From: Metaclostridioides mangenotii
GTDB taxonomy: Bacteria > Bacillota > Clostridia > Peptostreptococcales > Peptostreptococcaceae
Length of the DNA: 64,000 nucleotides
Assembly: GCF_018917235.1 (NCBI RefSeq)
Contig: NZ_JAHLOF010000002.1
Coordinates: 248,001 to 312,000 of the forward strand
Direction: 5' to 3'
Shown in pieces: positions 39,708 through 49,494 of the stretch. The translations under genes and the position numbers were made by a program. Within the stretch, counting starts at the first letter, position 1. Every line of letters starts with the position of its first letter. The notes beneath the pieces are model-generated. The model was not told the DNA's origin. It made no database searches and saw nothing but the letters and a program-made list of their open reading frames with translations.

Positions 39708-41393
39708 TTACACTAGGTAAGGATGACAATCTTTTAGTGAAGCTGCAAAGTCAGCTATTACTTTTGGAGCATCTGCTAAAGCACATTCTTTAGTTTCTCC
39801 TTCAAAACGGTACATAACTTTGTCACCATCTAATAGTAAGAATCCTTGATTTGTACTATCTTCAAAATCACCTTTATTTGAGAATAGTGTTATACGATCT
39901 TTGTACGGAGTACACTTATCTGGACAGAATAGGTAACAGTTACCACACTCGTTACAGTAATCATCTATGTGTAGTAATCTCTTTTCTCCATTAACCATAG
40001 TTACTATGTTAGCTCTATTTGGACATACATTAGCACAGCTACCGCATACAACTTTACAAGCTACACCTACTTTTTTGTTTTCATCGAAAGATATAAATCC
40101 TTTTTCACGAACTGTAGGTGATTTTGAGTATTTTTCATCAGCTATAGATTCTTTAGCTAGTTTTTCAACTAATTCTACATCTACTACTTGATTCTTTGGA
40201 TAATCGCATCCTGCAACTAAATCTGCTAATTGCTTAACTTTATTGTATCCAGTTGGTTTAAGTAGAGTAGTAGCTACTGTTATAGGCCAAATACCTGTGT
40301 TGAATATCTTTTCGATATTTCCTGTATCTGCTCCACCTGAATATGACATGGCAAGTTTACCGTCAAAAGCTTTTGCAAGTTTTGCAGCAACGTTTATACT
40401 TAATGGATATAAACTCTTACCTGACATATACATTTCTTCACCTGGTAATTCATTTTTCTCTATGTGAACAGGGAATGTATTTGTAAGTTTTACTCCAAAT
40501 GCTAAATCAACTTTAACCGCTTCGCCTTGAAGACGTTTTATCATTTCTACAGCATCGTCAAATTTTAAATCAGCATCGAATTGTTTTTGATCAAATTTAA
40601 TATAATCATATCCCATATCATCCATTATTTGTCTTACGAAATCATATCCTAATAATGTTGGGTTACACTTTAAGTAAGTGTTTATTTTCTTTTCGTTTAA
40701 TAAATATGAAACTATTTTCTCTATCTCATCTTGTGGACATCCGTGCATTGTAGATAAAGTTATTGAGTTACATATTTTAGGAGATATAGACTTAACAAAA
40801 GCCTCATCTACATTCTTAAATCTATCAAGGTTATCAAGCGCCCATTTTTCGCACTCTTTCCACATATCGTTGCTTGAAGCGTCTTTTAATCCTTCTATAA
40901 AGGCATCTATTTTTTTAGTTTGTATTCCTTCTAGGTTATAACCTACACTCATGTTGAATATGAATCCATCTGGATCACCAAATCCAAACTCTTTTGCAAC
41001 TAACTTACATGCATACCATCCTTTAATATACTCTTCTAAAGCTTGTGGTATATATAATTCTGTAGACCACTCTACGTTGTAACATTCGTCATCAGCACGT
41101 ATACATGGCTTAGCTATTGGTAAATCTTCTCCATCTAAAGTTTGAACTGTCTTTAATTCTAAGAAACGACTTCCCCCAACGTATGAAGCTACTAAGTTTT
41201 GCGCTAATTGTGTATGAGGCCCAGCTGCTGGTCCTAGTGGATTTTCTAACTTATGGTTAAAAACATTTAGCTCTTTATCATTTTCATGAGTGTATAGTTT
41301 AGATACACCGTAAATAGTATTGTATTTTTCCTTCTCAACCAATACTCTATCCATTATATCAGCAAATGGAATTTGTCTCATTATATCGCTCAT
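39708..41393 (-). CDS. ygfK: short YgfK-like selenium-linked Fe-S protein
   Basis: 561 residues, against about 1000 in E. coli YgfK. Residues 1-430 match the dihydroorotate-dehydrogenase-like half (MRQIPF, GPAAGPHTQLAQN, NMSVGYNLEGI, TLSTMHGCP, GEEMYMSG, SINVAAKLAKAFDGK, SYSGGA). Residues from about 460 match the C-terminal double [4Fe-4S] part (CGSCANVCPNRAN and CNECGNCYLFCPDKC). The central glutamate-synthase-like FAD/NADPH domain (GxGxxG motifs) is absent. The join reads smoothly, without frameshift. A redox role in purine catabolism is expected. Without the NAD(P)H domain it must take electrons from another protein, perhaps a ferredoxin. Confidence 0.8.
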   Translation of the reverse strand: MSDIMRQIPFADIMDRVLVEKEKYNTIYGVSKLYTHENDKELNVFNHKLENPLGPAAGPHTQLAQNLVASYVGGSRFLELKTVQTLDGEDLPIAKPCIRADDECYNVEWSTELYIPQALEEYIKGWYACKLVAKEFGFGDPDGFIFNMSVGYNLEGIQTKKIDAFIEGLKDASSNDMWKECEKWALDNLDRFKNVDEAFVKSISPKICNSITLSTMHGCPQDEIEKIVSYLLNEKKINTYLKCNPTLLGYDFVRQIMDDMGYDYIKFDQKQFDADLKFDDAVEMIKRLQGEAVKVDLAFGVKLTNTFPVHIEKNELPGEEMYMSGKSLYPLSINVAAKLAKAFDGKLAMSYSGGADTGNIEKIFNTGIWPITVATTLLKPTGYNKVKQLADLVAGCDYPKNQVVDVELVEKLAKESIADEKYSKSPTVREKGFISFDENKKVGVACKVVCGSCANVCPNRANIVTMVNGEKRLLHIDDYCNECGNCYLFCPDKCTPYKDRITLFSNKGDFEDSTNQGFLLLDGDKVMYRFEGETKECALADAPKVIADFAASLKDCHPYLV

Positions 41394-41557
41394 TACTTTA
41401 CCCCCTATAAGTTTTTGGTTATATTATTTGAATTGACAGCACATTGCCAGTCAAATGCTTAATAAAGATTTTCGACTTTATTTAATAGATTTAAGAACAT
41501 CATCTGAATAATATTAATTTAACAATTTCAAATATTTTTTATCTATTAATTATTCAA

Positions 41558-41622
41558 CTCGGCTCCTTATATCCTAACAGCAATAATTGTTGTCTCCCTA
41601 TTAAGGAGCCGAGAGAGTTTTT
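41558..41622. repeat. 12-bp perfect stem between ssnA and ygfK
   Basis: CTCGGCTCCTTA and TAAGGAGCCGAG are exact complements around a 32-base loop. A T-run follows only on the plus strand. On the coding (minus) strand it may be a partial terminator or processing site dividing the cluster. Confidence 0.5.
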
Positions 41623-41633
41623 AAAATTATAGT

Positions 41634-42962
41634 TTATCTATTCCATAAATTTTGGCTTAGCTCTCTACTCTTAGCAAGTATTTTATCTTCATCAACAACA
41701 ACTATTTCTCTATTCTTCATAAGAACTTTTCCGTTTGCAATTGTTGTATCAACACATTTTCCGCTTAGACCAAACAATATATGTCCAGCAGTAGTGTTTT
41801 CATTAAGCGGAGTATGTGGAGTATAATCAACCACTATAACGTCCGCATAAGCGCCTTTTCTAAGTATTCCTAAGTCATTTTTATAGTAAGCTTTTGCTAT
41901 CTTTCTATTTGTATCAAATAGCATTTGTGTAGATTCTCCAAATCCAACTCTTGGATCTCCTAGTCTATGTCTGTGAATTATGTTAGCAACTTTTTGTGAT
42001 TCTAACATGTCTGCAGTATAACCATCAGTACCTAAGCCCACATTTATACCTGCATTTATAAATTCTATAGCTGGACAACAACCTACAGCATTACCCATAT
42101 TAGATTCTGGGTTGTGTACTATAAATGTGTTAGAATCTTTTAGTAATTTGATTTCGTTATCATCTACATAAATACAATGTACTGCAAGAGTTTTGTCTCC
42201 TAGTACATCGAATTCATTTAATCTTTCTACAACTCTCTTACCGTATTTTTCAAGGTTAATGTTTAAATCATCTATACCTTCTGCTATATGCACATGGTAT
42301 CCAGTATCCTTAAGACCTGCCATCGCTGTAGCACATTTGTTAAGAGTCTCATCTGAAAGAGTAAACGCTGCATGAAGACCAAACATACCTTTTAACATGT
42401 CAGTATCATCTTTTTGAGCATGTTTTATGAAATCAACGTTTTCTTTAATACCTTGATCCATTGTGTTTCCGCCATCTCTATCTGATACTTCATAACAAAG
42501 GCATGTTCTGATTCCTAAGTCTTTTGCAGCATCAGATATTGCGAATAAACTTCCTTCTATTGCATTAGGGCTTGCATGGTGGTCGAATACTGTCGTAACT
42601 CCATTTCTAATACACTCTAAATATGTCGCATAAGCACTGTATTTAGTATCTTCAAGTGTGAGTTTCTTGTCGAGCATCCACCATAATCTCTCAAGAATTT
42701 CTATGAAATTAGCAGCAGGTTCGCCTGGTACTGCCATACCTCTTGCAAATGAACTGTAGATATGCATATGAGAGTTTATTAGTCCTGGCATTATTATTTT
42801 GCCATCAGCATCTATAAACTCATGATTTGGGTACTTAGCTTTCATATCTGCAGTAGGACCTATATCTGCTATTTTGTTGTCCTCTATAACAACGCATCCC
42901 TCATTTAAAAATGGGTTTAATGAATCTTGAGTAATAACTTTCCCGTTACCAACTAATAACAT
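41634..42962 (-). CDS. ssnA: SsnA-family aminohydrolase
   Basis: 442 residues of the amidohydrolase superfamily. NSHMHIYSS is the first metal motif. FDHHAS, FGLHAAFT, HIAEG and GTDGYTADM supply the other ligands. SsnA belongs to a set of proteins that co-occur with selenium-dependent molybdenum hydroxylases and resembles guanine and cytosine deaminases. Deamination or hydrolysis of a purine product is the likely role. It lies in the cluster between the D-aminoacylase homologue and ygfK. Confidence 0.88.
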   Translation of the reverse strand: MLLVGNGKVITQDSLNPFLNEGCVVIEDNKIADIGPTADMKAKYPNHEFIDADGKIIMPGLINSHMHIYSSFARGMAVPGEPAANFIEILERLWWMLDKKLTLEDTKYSAYATYLECIRNGVTTVFDHHASPNAIEGSLFAISDAAKDLGIRTCLCYEVSDRDGGNTMDQGIKENVDFIKHAQKDDTDMLKGMFGLHAAFTLSDETLNKCATAMAGLKDTGYHVHIAEGIDDLNINLEKYGKRVVERLNEFDVLGDKTLAVHCIYVDDNEIKLLKDSNTFIVHNPESNMGNAVGCCPAIEFINAGINVGLGTDGYTADMLESQKVANIIHRHRLGDPRVGFGESTQMLFDTNRKIAKAYYKNDLGILRKGAYADVIVVDYTPHTPLNENTTAGHILFGLSGKCVDTTIANGKVLMKNREIVVVDEDKILAKSRELSQNLWNR

Positions 42963-43040
42963 AGAACTATCCCCCTTATATTTTCAAACGTTTGCCTGAA
43001 GGCTCTTCCGCTATTTTAAAGTTGTATTTTTTCAAGTTTT

Positions 43041-44621
43041 TTATCTTAAAACCTTTCCGGCTTTAATCTTATGGTAAACATTTTCCTCAACTACAACTTC
43101 ACCGTTTATGATTACATAGTCTATTCCTGTAGGGAATTGCATTGAATCTATATAGTCATCAGATCCGCTAACTGTATCTTTATTAAATATAACTACATCT
43201 GCAAAGTAACCTTCTTTAAGTTCTCCTCTATCGGCTATTCTAAAAGCATCAGCAGCTTTTTTACTCATTTTGTATACAGCTTCTTCAAGATTAAGGACAC
43301 CTAATTCTCTAACAAATCTGCCTAGTACCTTAGGGAATGAACCATAAGCTCTTGGATGTGGTTTTCCGCCTAAAAGTCCATCAGTACAAACATTTTGCTC
43401 AGGTCTTTTCATAAACGTAATTACATGTTCTTCTTTTCCGTAGAAGTCAACCATACCAACTGCATTTTCTTCATCTCTAAGTAAGTCAAAAGTAGCATCA
43501 AGTGGATCTATTCCTCTCATTTCGCCTATCTCTTGTAGACTCTTACCTATAACATCTTTATTTTTATCAGTTTTTACACTAGTTACAAATATTTGATCAA
43601 TACCTGCAAATTGTATAAAGTTATCCCATCCTTCAATTCCGTTAGCTATATCTTCTTTCATCTTTTGTCTATCGGCATCGTTGTTTAGTCTTTCGATCAA
43701 TTTATCTGTTCCTCCAGAATGCGCCCAAGGAGGTAAAACAACTCCGAGCATTGTGCTTCCGGCTGCATAAGGATATTGATCTAGAGATACTGTAAGACCT
43801 TCATCTTGTGCTTTATCAAGTAACTCTAACATCTGTGGTATGAACTTCCAGTTAGCTTTACCACAAACTTTAAAGTGTGAGAAGTGTATCTTAACTCCTG
43901 ATTTTTTACCTATTTCAATGATTTCTTCCATTGAAGGTACTATTGTATCAGCTTCACTTCTTTGGTGAACGACAAATGGTCTGTCATATTTTGCAGCCAC
44001 TTTACATATTTCAATGATTTCTTCAGTCATTGAGTATGCACATGGTATATAAATAAGTCCGCTTGATATACCTATAGCCCCTGCTTTTAATTCTCTCTCT
44101 GTGACTTCACACATTTTTTGAATTTCTTCTTTAGTAGCAGGTCTATCTTCAAGGCCCATTGCTTCCATTCTTATATTTCCGTGAGGCACTAAATATGTCT
44201 CATTAAGACCTACTCCATTATCTTCCATCATTTTTAGATAATTTTCAGTAGTCTCATAATTCCAGTCGATTTCATCGCTTTCACCATCTAGACCTGCAAG
44301 ATTTTTTCTCCATGGAGATATAAATTCTTTTGGTAATGGGGCCATGGAAATACCATCTTGCCCCAATACCTCAGTTGTAATACCTTGTCTAATTTTTACC
44401 TCATTATATGGATTTACTAAAATCATCAAATCTGAATGGCTATGAGTATCGATAAATCCTGGGCAAACTACTCTCCCTTGAGCGTCTATAACTTTATCAG
44501 CTTGCTCATCTAGTTTAGCACCTAATTTAAGTATTCTATCATTTTCGATTAATAGATCGCCTTCATAAGGAGTCGTGTTAGTTCCATCTATTATAAGCCC
44601 ATTTTTTATTAAAGTTCTCAC
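43041..44621 (-). CDS. N-acyl-D-amino-acid deacylase / D-aminoacylase family
   Basis: 526 residues starting at a GTG 9 bases after GGAGAT. The amidohydrolase signature DTHSHSDLMI is near residue 60. HQRSEAD, HFSHFKVCGK and CTDGLLGGKPHPRAYGSFP follow, typical of D-aminoacylases. The E. coli yge/ygf cluster has no such gene. Its position inside this operon suggests it hydrolyses an N-carbamoyl or N-acyl intermediate. Another hydantoin-like substrate is possible. Confidence 0.82.
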   Translation of the reverse strand: MRTLIKNGLIIDGTNTTPYEGDLLIENDRILKLGAKLDEQADKVIDAQGRVVCPGFIDTHSHSDLMILVNPYNEVKIRQGITTEVLGQDGISMAPLPKEFISPWRKNLAGLDGESDEIDWNYETTENYLKMMEDNGVGLNETYLVPHGNIRMEAMGLEDRPATKEEIQKMCEVTERELKAGAIGISSGLIYIPCAYSMTEEIIEICKVAAKYDRPFVVHQRSEADTIVPSMEEIIEIGKKSGVKIHFSHFKVCGKANWKFIPQMLELLDKAQDEGLTVSLDQYPYAAGSTMLGVVLPPWAHSGGTDKLIERLNNDADRQKMKEDIANGIEGWDNFIQFAGIDQIFVTSVKTDKNKDVIGKSLQEIGEMRGIDPLDATFDLLRDEENAVGMVDFYGKEEHVITFMKRPEQNVCTDGLLGGKPHPRAYGSFPKVLGRFVRELGVLNLEEAVYKMSKKAADAFRIADRGELKEGYFADVVIFNKDTVSGSDDYIDSMQFPTGIDYVIINGEVVVEENVYHKIKAGKVLR

Positions 44622-44673
44622 AAAACCATCTCCAATTCTTTTGTATCAATCACTTAAATATCTTTTGTACAGA

Positions 44674-45861
44674 TTATTTTCCGTAAACTGATTTTAATAT
44701 ACCATAGTATCCTTCAGCACCTAAGAATAATTGTTCTACTTCTATATACTCATCTATAGTGTGAGCTAAGTTTTCTTTTGATGGACCGAATCCTATAGTT
44801 TTTATTCCAGCTTCACCAGCATAGTGGCTACCGTTTGTACAGAATGAGTATTGAGTTATTTCACAATCTATTCCAGCTTCTTTTAAACCTTTGTAAGCAG
44901 CTTGAACGAATTCATCACTCTCTTCATATAACCAGCCTGGGAAGAATCTTTCACTTTCTATTGTATTTCCTGTGTAACACATTTCTTTTGCAAATGCATA
45001 AGAAACTTTAGCGTTTAGTTCTGAATCTTCTTTCATCATTTTTTCTAATAACTCTTGAACTGGAGCTAAAACGCCTTCTCTAGTTTCACCAACTAATAAT
45101 CTTCTGTCGAAAGTAGCTTTACAGTAATCTGGCACTACTGATGCTCCTGGATATGGAGAAGATTTTATATCAGTTAAAACTAATATACCATCACCTAAAC
45201 CACCTTGGTTTGGAGGAGTTAAGTTTTGTATTTCTTGTATAACGTTAGCCATTTTGTAAACAGCGTTTATTCCTTTTTCTGGATTAGCAGAGTGAGCAGG
45301 TTTTCCAAAAGTTTCTACAACTATCTCAGCTCTACCTCTTTGACCTATTTTAAGGTTTAGCTCTGAAGATTCACCTATAACAACATAGTCAGGTTTAACT
45401 GCAGCACTTATTTCTCTTGCAGAAACACCTTCGAATATTTCTTCGTGAACAACACCAGCTACATATAATTCACCGGCAAAGTCTTTATTAGTATCTTTAG
45501 CGAAATATGAAACTGCGGCCATCATTGCACTAAGTTGACCTTTCATATCAGAAGTTCCTCTTCCGTATAATTTACCATCAACTATTTTTCCTTCATATGG
45601 TGGTTGAGTCCATTGAGATGGATCTGGAACTGGAACTGTATCTATATGCCCATCAAATAATATTTTCTTTCCTGGTTTATTTCCTTTTATACACCCTATT
45701 ATGTTTCCGTATCTATCTCTTGACCAGCTATCGAATCCTAATTTTTCAAAGTTAGCTTCTATAGCTTTGACTACGTTTTCCTCTTGACCTGAATCACTTG
45801 CCTGTCTTATTAAGTCTTGGCAAACTTCTGTTAATTGTTTTTCTCTTACATTATCTAACAT
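44674..45861 (-). CDS. ygeY: YgeY-family M20 metallohydrolase (selenium metabolism-linked)
   Basis: 395 residues. M20 metal motifs are FDGHIDTVPVP near residue 70, GRGTSDMKGQ near 100 and VHEEIFEGV near 130. A dimerisation domain with GQRGRAEIV and HSANPEKGINAVYKM lies in the middle. The family is found with Se-dependent XDH and dpaL. Hydrolysis of an amide or ureido bond to release 2,3-diaminopropionate for the next enzyme is plausible. The start follows GGAGGAATTAAA. Confidence 0.88.
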   Translation of the reverse strand: MLDNVREKQLTEVCQDLIRQASDSGQEENVVKAIEANFEKLGFDSWSRDRYGNIIGCIKGNKPGKKILFDGHIDTVPVPDPSQWTQPPYEGKIVDGKLYGRGTSDMKGQLSAMMAAVSYFAKDTNKDFAGELYVAGVVHEEIFEGVSAREISAAVKPDYVVIGESSELNLKIGQRGRAEIVVETFGKPAHSANPEKGINAVYKMANVIQEIQNLTPPNQGGLGDGILVLTDIKSSPYPGASVVPDYCKATFDRRLLVGETREGVLAPVQELLEKMMKEDSELNAKVSYAFAKEMCYTGNTIESERFFPGWLYEESDEFVQAAYKGLKEAGIDCEITQYSFCTNGSHYAGEAGIKTIGFGPSKENLAHTIDEYIEVEQLFLGAEGYYGILKSVYGK

Positions 45862-45958
45862 TTTAATTCCTCCAACTATTACATATTTAATTTTTATATA
45901 AAATTTATTTTTAGCTTCTTTAAAAGTTTTATTTCCGGTTTTAGTTCTAATTTTTTAA

Positions 45959-47200
45959 TTACTTTCTTCCATGTGGTCCATGAACACTTGGGCAGTTACC
46001 ATCCCAAACTATGCTCTTATACATGTCTGGATCAGTATCTCCTTCAGTACTTATAACTAATACCTGAGAATTTTCATCTAATTTAATCGCTTCTCTAAAT
46101 TCTTTGAACTCTGGGTTTGTCATTATTTCGAGTACTGTTCCTGCAGGAACTGCTCCTGACTCTCCAGATATTATTTTTTGGTCTCCTCTTAATGGGTTTC
46201 CTAAAGTTCTCATACCTTTAGCAGCTACCCAGTCTGGTGCAGATACGAATGCTGTTGCATAGTTCTTTAATACTTCAAAGCCTATTGTGTTTACTTCTCC
46301 ACAAGCAAGACCAGCCATTATTGTAGGCATATCTCCTCCAACAGCTACAGCTTTTCCGTCTCCTTTTTCAGCTGATCTGTAGTAACAATCAGCCTCATCA
46401 GCCTCTACAACTACAGTTATTGGGCACTCATCATAAGCATTCGCTATAAGTCCTTGAACAGCTCCTGCTAATGATCCAACTCCAGCTTGAACAAATACGT
46501 GAGTTGGTCTATTTACACCGTAATCTTTTAATTGTGCTACAGCTTCTTTAGCCATTGTTCCGTATCCTTGCATAATCCATGCTGGGATATCTTCGTAACC
46601 TTCCCATGCAGTATCTTGAACTACAAGTCCACCAGTTTCATTAGCTTTATCAGTAGCTAATCTTACAGCATCATCATAGTTTAAGTCAGTAATACTAGCT
46701 TCAGCACCTTCAGCTTTTATTTTGTTTAGTCTGTACTCTGTAGATCCTATTGGCATGTATACTACAGATTTTTGCTTCAACTTATTTGCAGTCCAAGCAA
46801 CACCTCTACCGTGGTTACCATCAGTAGCTGTATAGAAAGTTATCTCTCCTAATTCTTTTCTTGTTTCGTCAGATATCATTTTGTCATATGGTAGTTCAGA
46901 TAAATCTTTTCCTAATTTTTGTGCTATATATTTACCCATAGCAAAAGAACCGCCTAGTACTTTAAATGCATTTAATCCGAATCTATATGACTCATCTTTA
47001 ACGTAAAATCCTCCAACACCGATCTCTTTAGCTAAGTTTTCTAACTTTACCAATGGAGTAACTGTATATTGAGGAAAACTTTCATGGAATTTTTGAGCTT
47101 TTCCTATTTCCTCATCGCTTAGAAACGTTATAAGCTTTTCTTTATCTTCGATTTTTGGTAAATCATTTAATTTCCATTTCATTTCTTTCAATTCTTTCAT
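45959..47200 (-). CDS. ygeX: diaminopropionate ammonia-lyase
   Basis: 413 residues, a PLP-dependent fold type II enzyme. NAFKVLGGSFA holds the Schiff-base lysine near residue 78. ATDGNHGRGVAWTA, QAGVGSLAGAVQG and SGESGAVPAG bind cofactor and substrate. It converts 2,3-diaminopropionate to pyruvate and two ammonia through 2-aminoacrylate. It is the first gene of the leftward cluster and has a sigma-54 promoter 55-71 bases upstream. The ATG follows AAAGGAGAAAAATAA. Also known as DpaL. Confidence 0.92.
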   Translation of the reverse strand: MKELKEMKWKLNDLPKIEDKEKLITFLSDEEIGKAQKFHESFPQYTVTPLVKLENLAKEIGVGGFYVKDESYRFGLNAFKVLGGSFAMGKYIAQKLGKDLSELPYDKMISDETRKELGEITFYTATDGNHGRGVAWTANKLKQKSVVYMPIGSTEYRLNKIKAEGAEASITDLNYDDAVRLATDKANETGGLVVQDTAWEGYEDIPAWIMQGYGTMAKEAVAQLKDYGVNRPTHVFVQAGVGSLAGAVQGLIANAYDECPITVVVEADEADCYYRSAEKGDGKAVAVGGDMPTIMAGLACGEVNTIGFEVLKNYATAFVSAPDWVAAKGMRTLGNPLRGDQKIISGESGAVPAGTVLEIMTNPEFKEFREAIKLDENSQVLVISTEGDTDPDMYKSIVWDGNCPSVHGPHGRK

Positions 47201-47254
47201 TTATTTTTCTCCTTTCAATATTTTACATTTTAATATATTTCCGTATATAAATAA

Positions 47255-47271
47255 TAGCAATTGGCATGCCA
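47255..47271 (-). promoter_or_regulatory. sigma-54 promoter of the ygeX operon
   Basis: The minus strand reads TGGCATGCCAATTGCTA: GG, exactly ten bases, then GC. This matches the TGGCAY-N5-TTGC consensus. Confidence 0.85.
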
Positions 47272-47374
47272 ACTTTTGATTTGAAAGATATTTTTTTTAT
47301 TCGTAGCGACTAAGCCATTTATATATATTGTCGATTTTTCTGTATAATGCTTAAACTTTATTTAACACAAAAAA

Positions 47375-47428
47375 TTCTCGTTATGAAAACTATTTCCCAA
47401 TTTGAGAATTATCATAACGAGAATTTAT
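47375..47428 (-). promoter_or_regulatory. putative activator site and terminator, TCATAACGAGAAT repeat
   Basis: AATTCTCGTTATGA and TCATAACGAGAATT are exact inverted copies around about 25 bases. With the T-run on the minus strand it can terminate the activator gene. Lying 104-173 bases above the sigma-54 promoter, it is also where an enhancer-binding protein would sit. The same TTATCATAACGAGAATTTATT recurs above the ridA promoter. Confidence 0.6.
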
Positions 47429-49246
47429 TTATTCGTCCTCTAATTTCCTATACAACGTGGCTAATCCTATACCTAACTTCTTAGCTAACAACTTTTTTGT
47501 CTTTGTATCTCTTCCATACTTATCTAGTAATTTATTTATATATAAAAGCTCTAAATCCTTTATTTTAAGTATATTGTTTTCCTCTTCTAATAAATCAGCT
47601 GATACTTCATCTACGTACGTATCGACAGATACAGGCAATATCGAATCACTTCTACCATTAATCGGATCGATGTCTTCTCTGTAGTAGTTCAATATATCTA
47701 CAGGAAGCATATCTTTAAAAATAATACCTTCGTCATCGACCAAGTTCATCATATACTCAACTGCATTTTCTAACTCCCTTACATTTCCAGGCCAGTTGTA
47801 ATTGATGAGCATATCCTTAACAGGTTCTTTGATTTCGTTTAATTTCTTGTCCAATTCAACCGAATATTTAGATACAAACATCATCATCATATCTTCAATA
47901 TCTTCTTTTCTCTCTCTTAGAGGAGGTAAATTAATAGGTATTACATTTATCCTGTAATAGAGATCCTCTCTAAATTCGCCTTCACTTACAAGTTGTAGTA
48001 GATTTTTGTTTGTGGCTGTTATAACCCTTATATCCAAATCAATAAGTTTATTAGAACCAATTCTAGCAAACTTTCTTTCTTGCAGAACTCTTAGGAGTTT
48101 AGCTTGCAAATGCATCGGAAGATCCCCGATCTCATCTAAAAATATAACCCCTTCATTTGCTAGTTCGAATTTTCCAACTTTTCCAGAGCTGCTAGCTCCA
48201 CTAAATGCACCCTTGCTATACCCAAACAGTTCACTTTCCAGTAAATTTTCTGGTATAGCAGCACAGTTAATAGCTATAAAAGGTTTGTTCCATCTATCTC
48301 CTTCAGCATGAATCGCTTTTGCTATAAGTTCTTTACCCGTACCACTTTCACCAGTTATCAAAACTGTTGAATTTGACTTTGCAAGCCTTTTAGTTCTCTG
48401 TTTAACCTTTTTTATAGCTTCAGATTTTCCTACTATTGAATCTATATTTTTAAACCCCCAGCCAGTGTTTATCTCATGTCCTAGTTTTGTAGCATATGTT
48501 TTATCAAACATTAAGATTTTATCAAAAGCCGGAAGATAAGGATATACAGGTATCTTCTTCGATGTAATATTAAATGTTTCCTTCCCAATTTTAAATTCTA
48601 ATAACTCTTTTCCATTAGAGAAGGTCTCAAGTAATTTTATCGTTATGAACTTGTTTAATGACTCACTTTTTATACCAAGCTTCTTTAAAGCTATGTTATT
48701 TATATACGAAATATGGCTGTTGCTGTCTAAAATCACTACACCTTTTTCGACATGATCCAAAATTTCTCTAAGAGTTGTAATCATCTTATCATTATTGTCA
48801 CTGATCTCAAATTCCTCAATCTTCATTGATATAAGATCAGAAATATGGTTTATAAAAGTTGTATATGTCTCAAGCTTCTTTTTAATTTCTTTTTTCTTGT
48901 TTACATCAGTACTTATTGCCCCTATTACACCAATAGTATGATTATTATATTTAATCGGAACAGCAATAATAACTTTATTTAAACACATTTGATAATGATC
49001 GCACTCTATACATACATCACTGTCACAAATATCCAAAACCGTCATCTGTTCGCCCGACACCATAACTTTATTATAAATATACCCCTCTGTAACTACACTT
49101 TCATCTATTTTAGACTTGTAGATTCCCGAACCACTTATTCTCATCAATCTATCATCTACAATTTCTATATCTATATCTAACACACTTGCGATAGTTTCGG
49201 TATATTTTATCATATATTGCTGGAATTCTTTCAATCTACTTCCCAT
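47429..49246 (-). CDS. sigma-54-dependent activator of the purine/diaminopropionate cluster
   Basis: 605 residues from ATG 49246, six bases after GGAGGT. The frame extends 31 codons further but has no site there. The N-terminal sensor (1-160) contains a cysteine group, CDSDVCIECDHYQMC. A PAS-like segment follows (about 165-275). The AAA+ domain has GESGTGKE, a GAFSGA variant of GAFTGA, LDEIGDLP and REDLYYRINV. The C-terminus is a Fis-type HTH with KKLGIGLATLYRKL. Such proteins hydrolyse ATP to open sigma-54 promoters. Divisions around it suggest control of ygeX and ridA. It resembles the YgeV/UacR type by context. Confidence 0.88.
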   Translation of the reverse strand: MGSRLKEFQQYMIKYTETIASVLDIDIEIVDDRLMRISGSGIYKSKIDESVVTEGYIYNKVMVSGEQMTVLDICDSDVCIECDHYQMCLNKVIIAVPIKYNNHTIGVIGAISTDVNKKKEIKKKLETYTTFINHISDLISMKIEEFEISDNNDKMITTLREILDHVEKGVVILDSNSHISYINNIALKKLGIKSESLNKFITIKLLETFSNGKELLEFKIGKETFNITSKKIPVYPYLPAFDKILMFDKTYATKLGHEINTGWGFKNIDSIVGKSEAIKKVKQRTKRLAKSNSTVLITGESGTGKELIAKAIHAEGDRWNKPFIAINCAAIPENLLESELFGYSKGAFSGASSSGKVGKFELANEGVIFLDEIGDLPMHLQAKLLRVLQERKFARIGSNKLIDLDIRVITATNKNLLQLVSEGEFREDLYYRINVIPINLPPLRERKEDIEDMMMMFVSKYSVELDKKLNEIKEPVKDMLINYNWPGNVRELENAVEYMMNLVDDEGIIFKDMLPVDILNYYREDIDPINGRSDSILPVSVDTYVDEVSADLLEEENNILKIKDLELLYINKLLDKYGRDTKTKKLLAKKLGIGLATLYRKLEDE

Positions 49247-49494
49247 CAACATACCTCCATCAAAACTTAAATTATATATATAGTGCTCTCTATATATTTT
49301 ATCACATTTAAGCAATCCTGGTGAAGCAGTTATTGACAATATAGCGATTATTTACAATATTAAGTAAAATTTTATAAAAAAATGCCTTTTATACAGCAAA
49401 GCGGAATCGCTCGCAATATAAAAGGCTAAATGTTTTTAGATAGATTTTTTTATATAGAATTTTATATAAACTTTTTCGTAGACTTAACTTTTTA

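Noticed and set aside
41425-41455. TGGCAATGTGCTGTC upstream of ygfK as a sigma-54 promoter
   Set aside because: The second element is TC rather than GC at the required spacing; ygfK is more simply read from the ygeX promoter.
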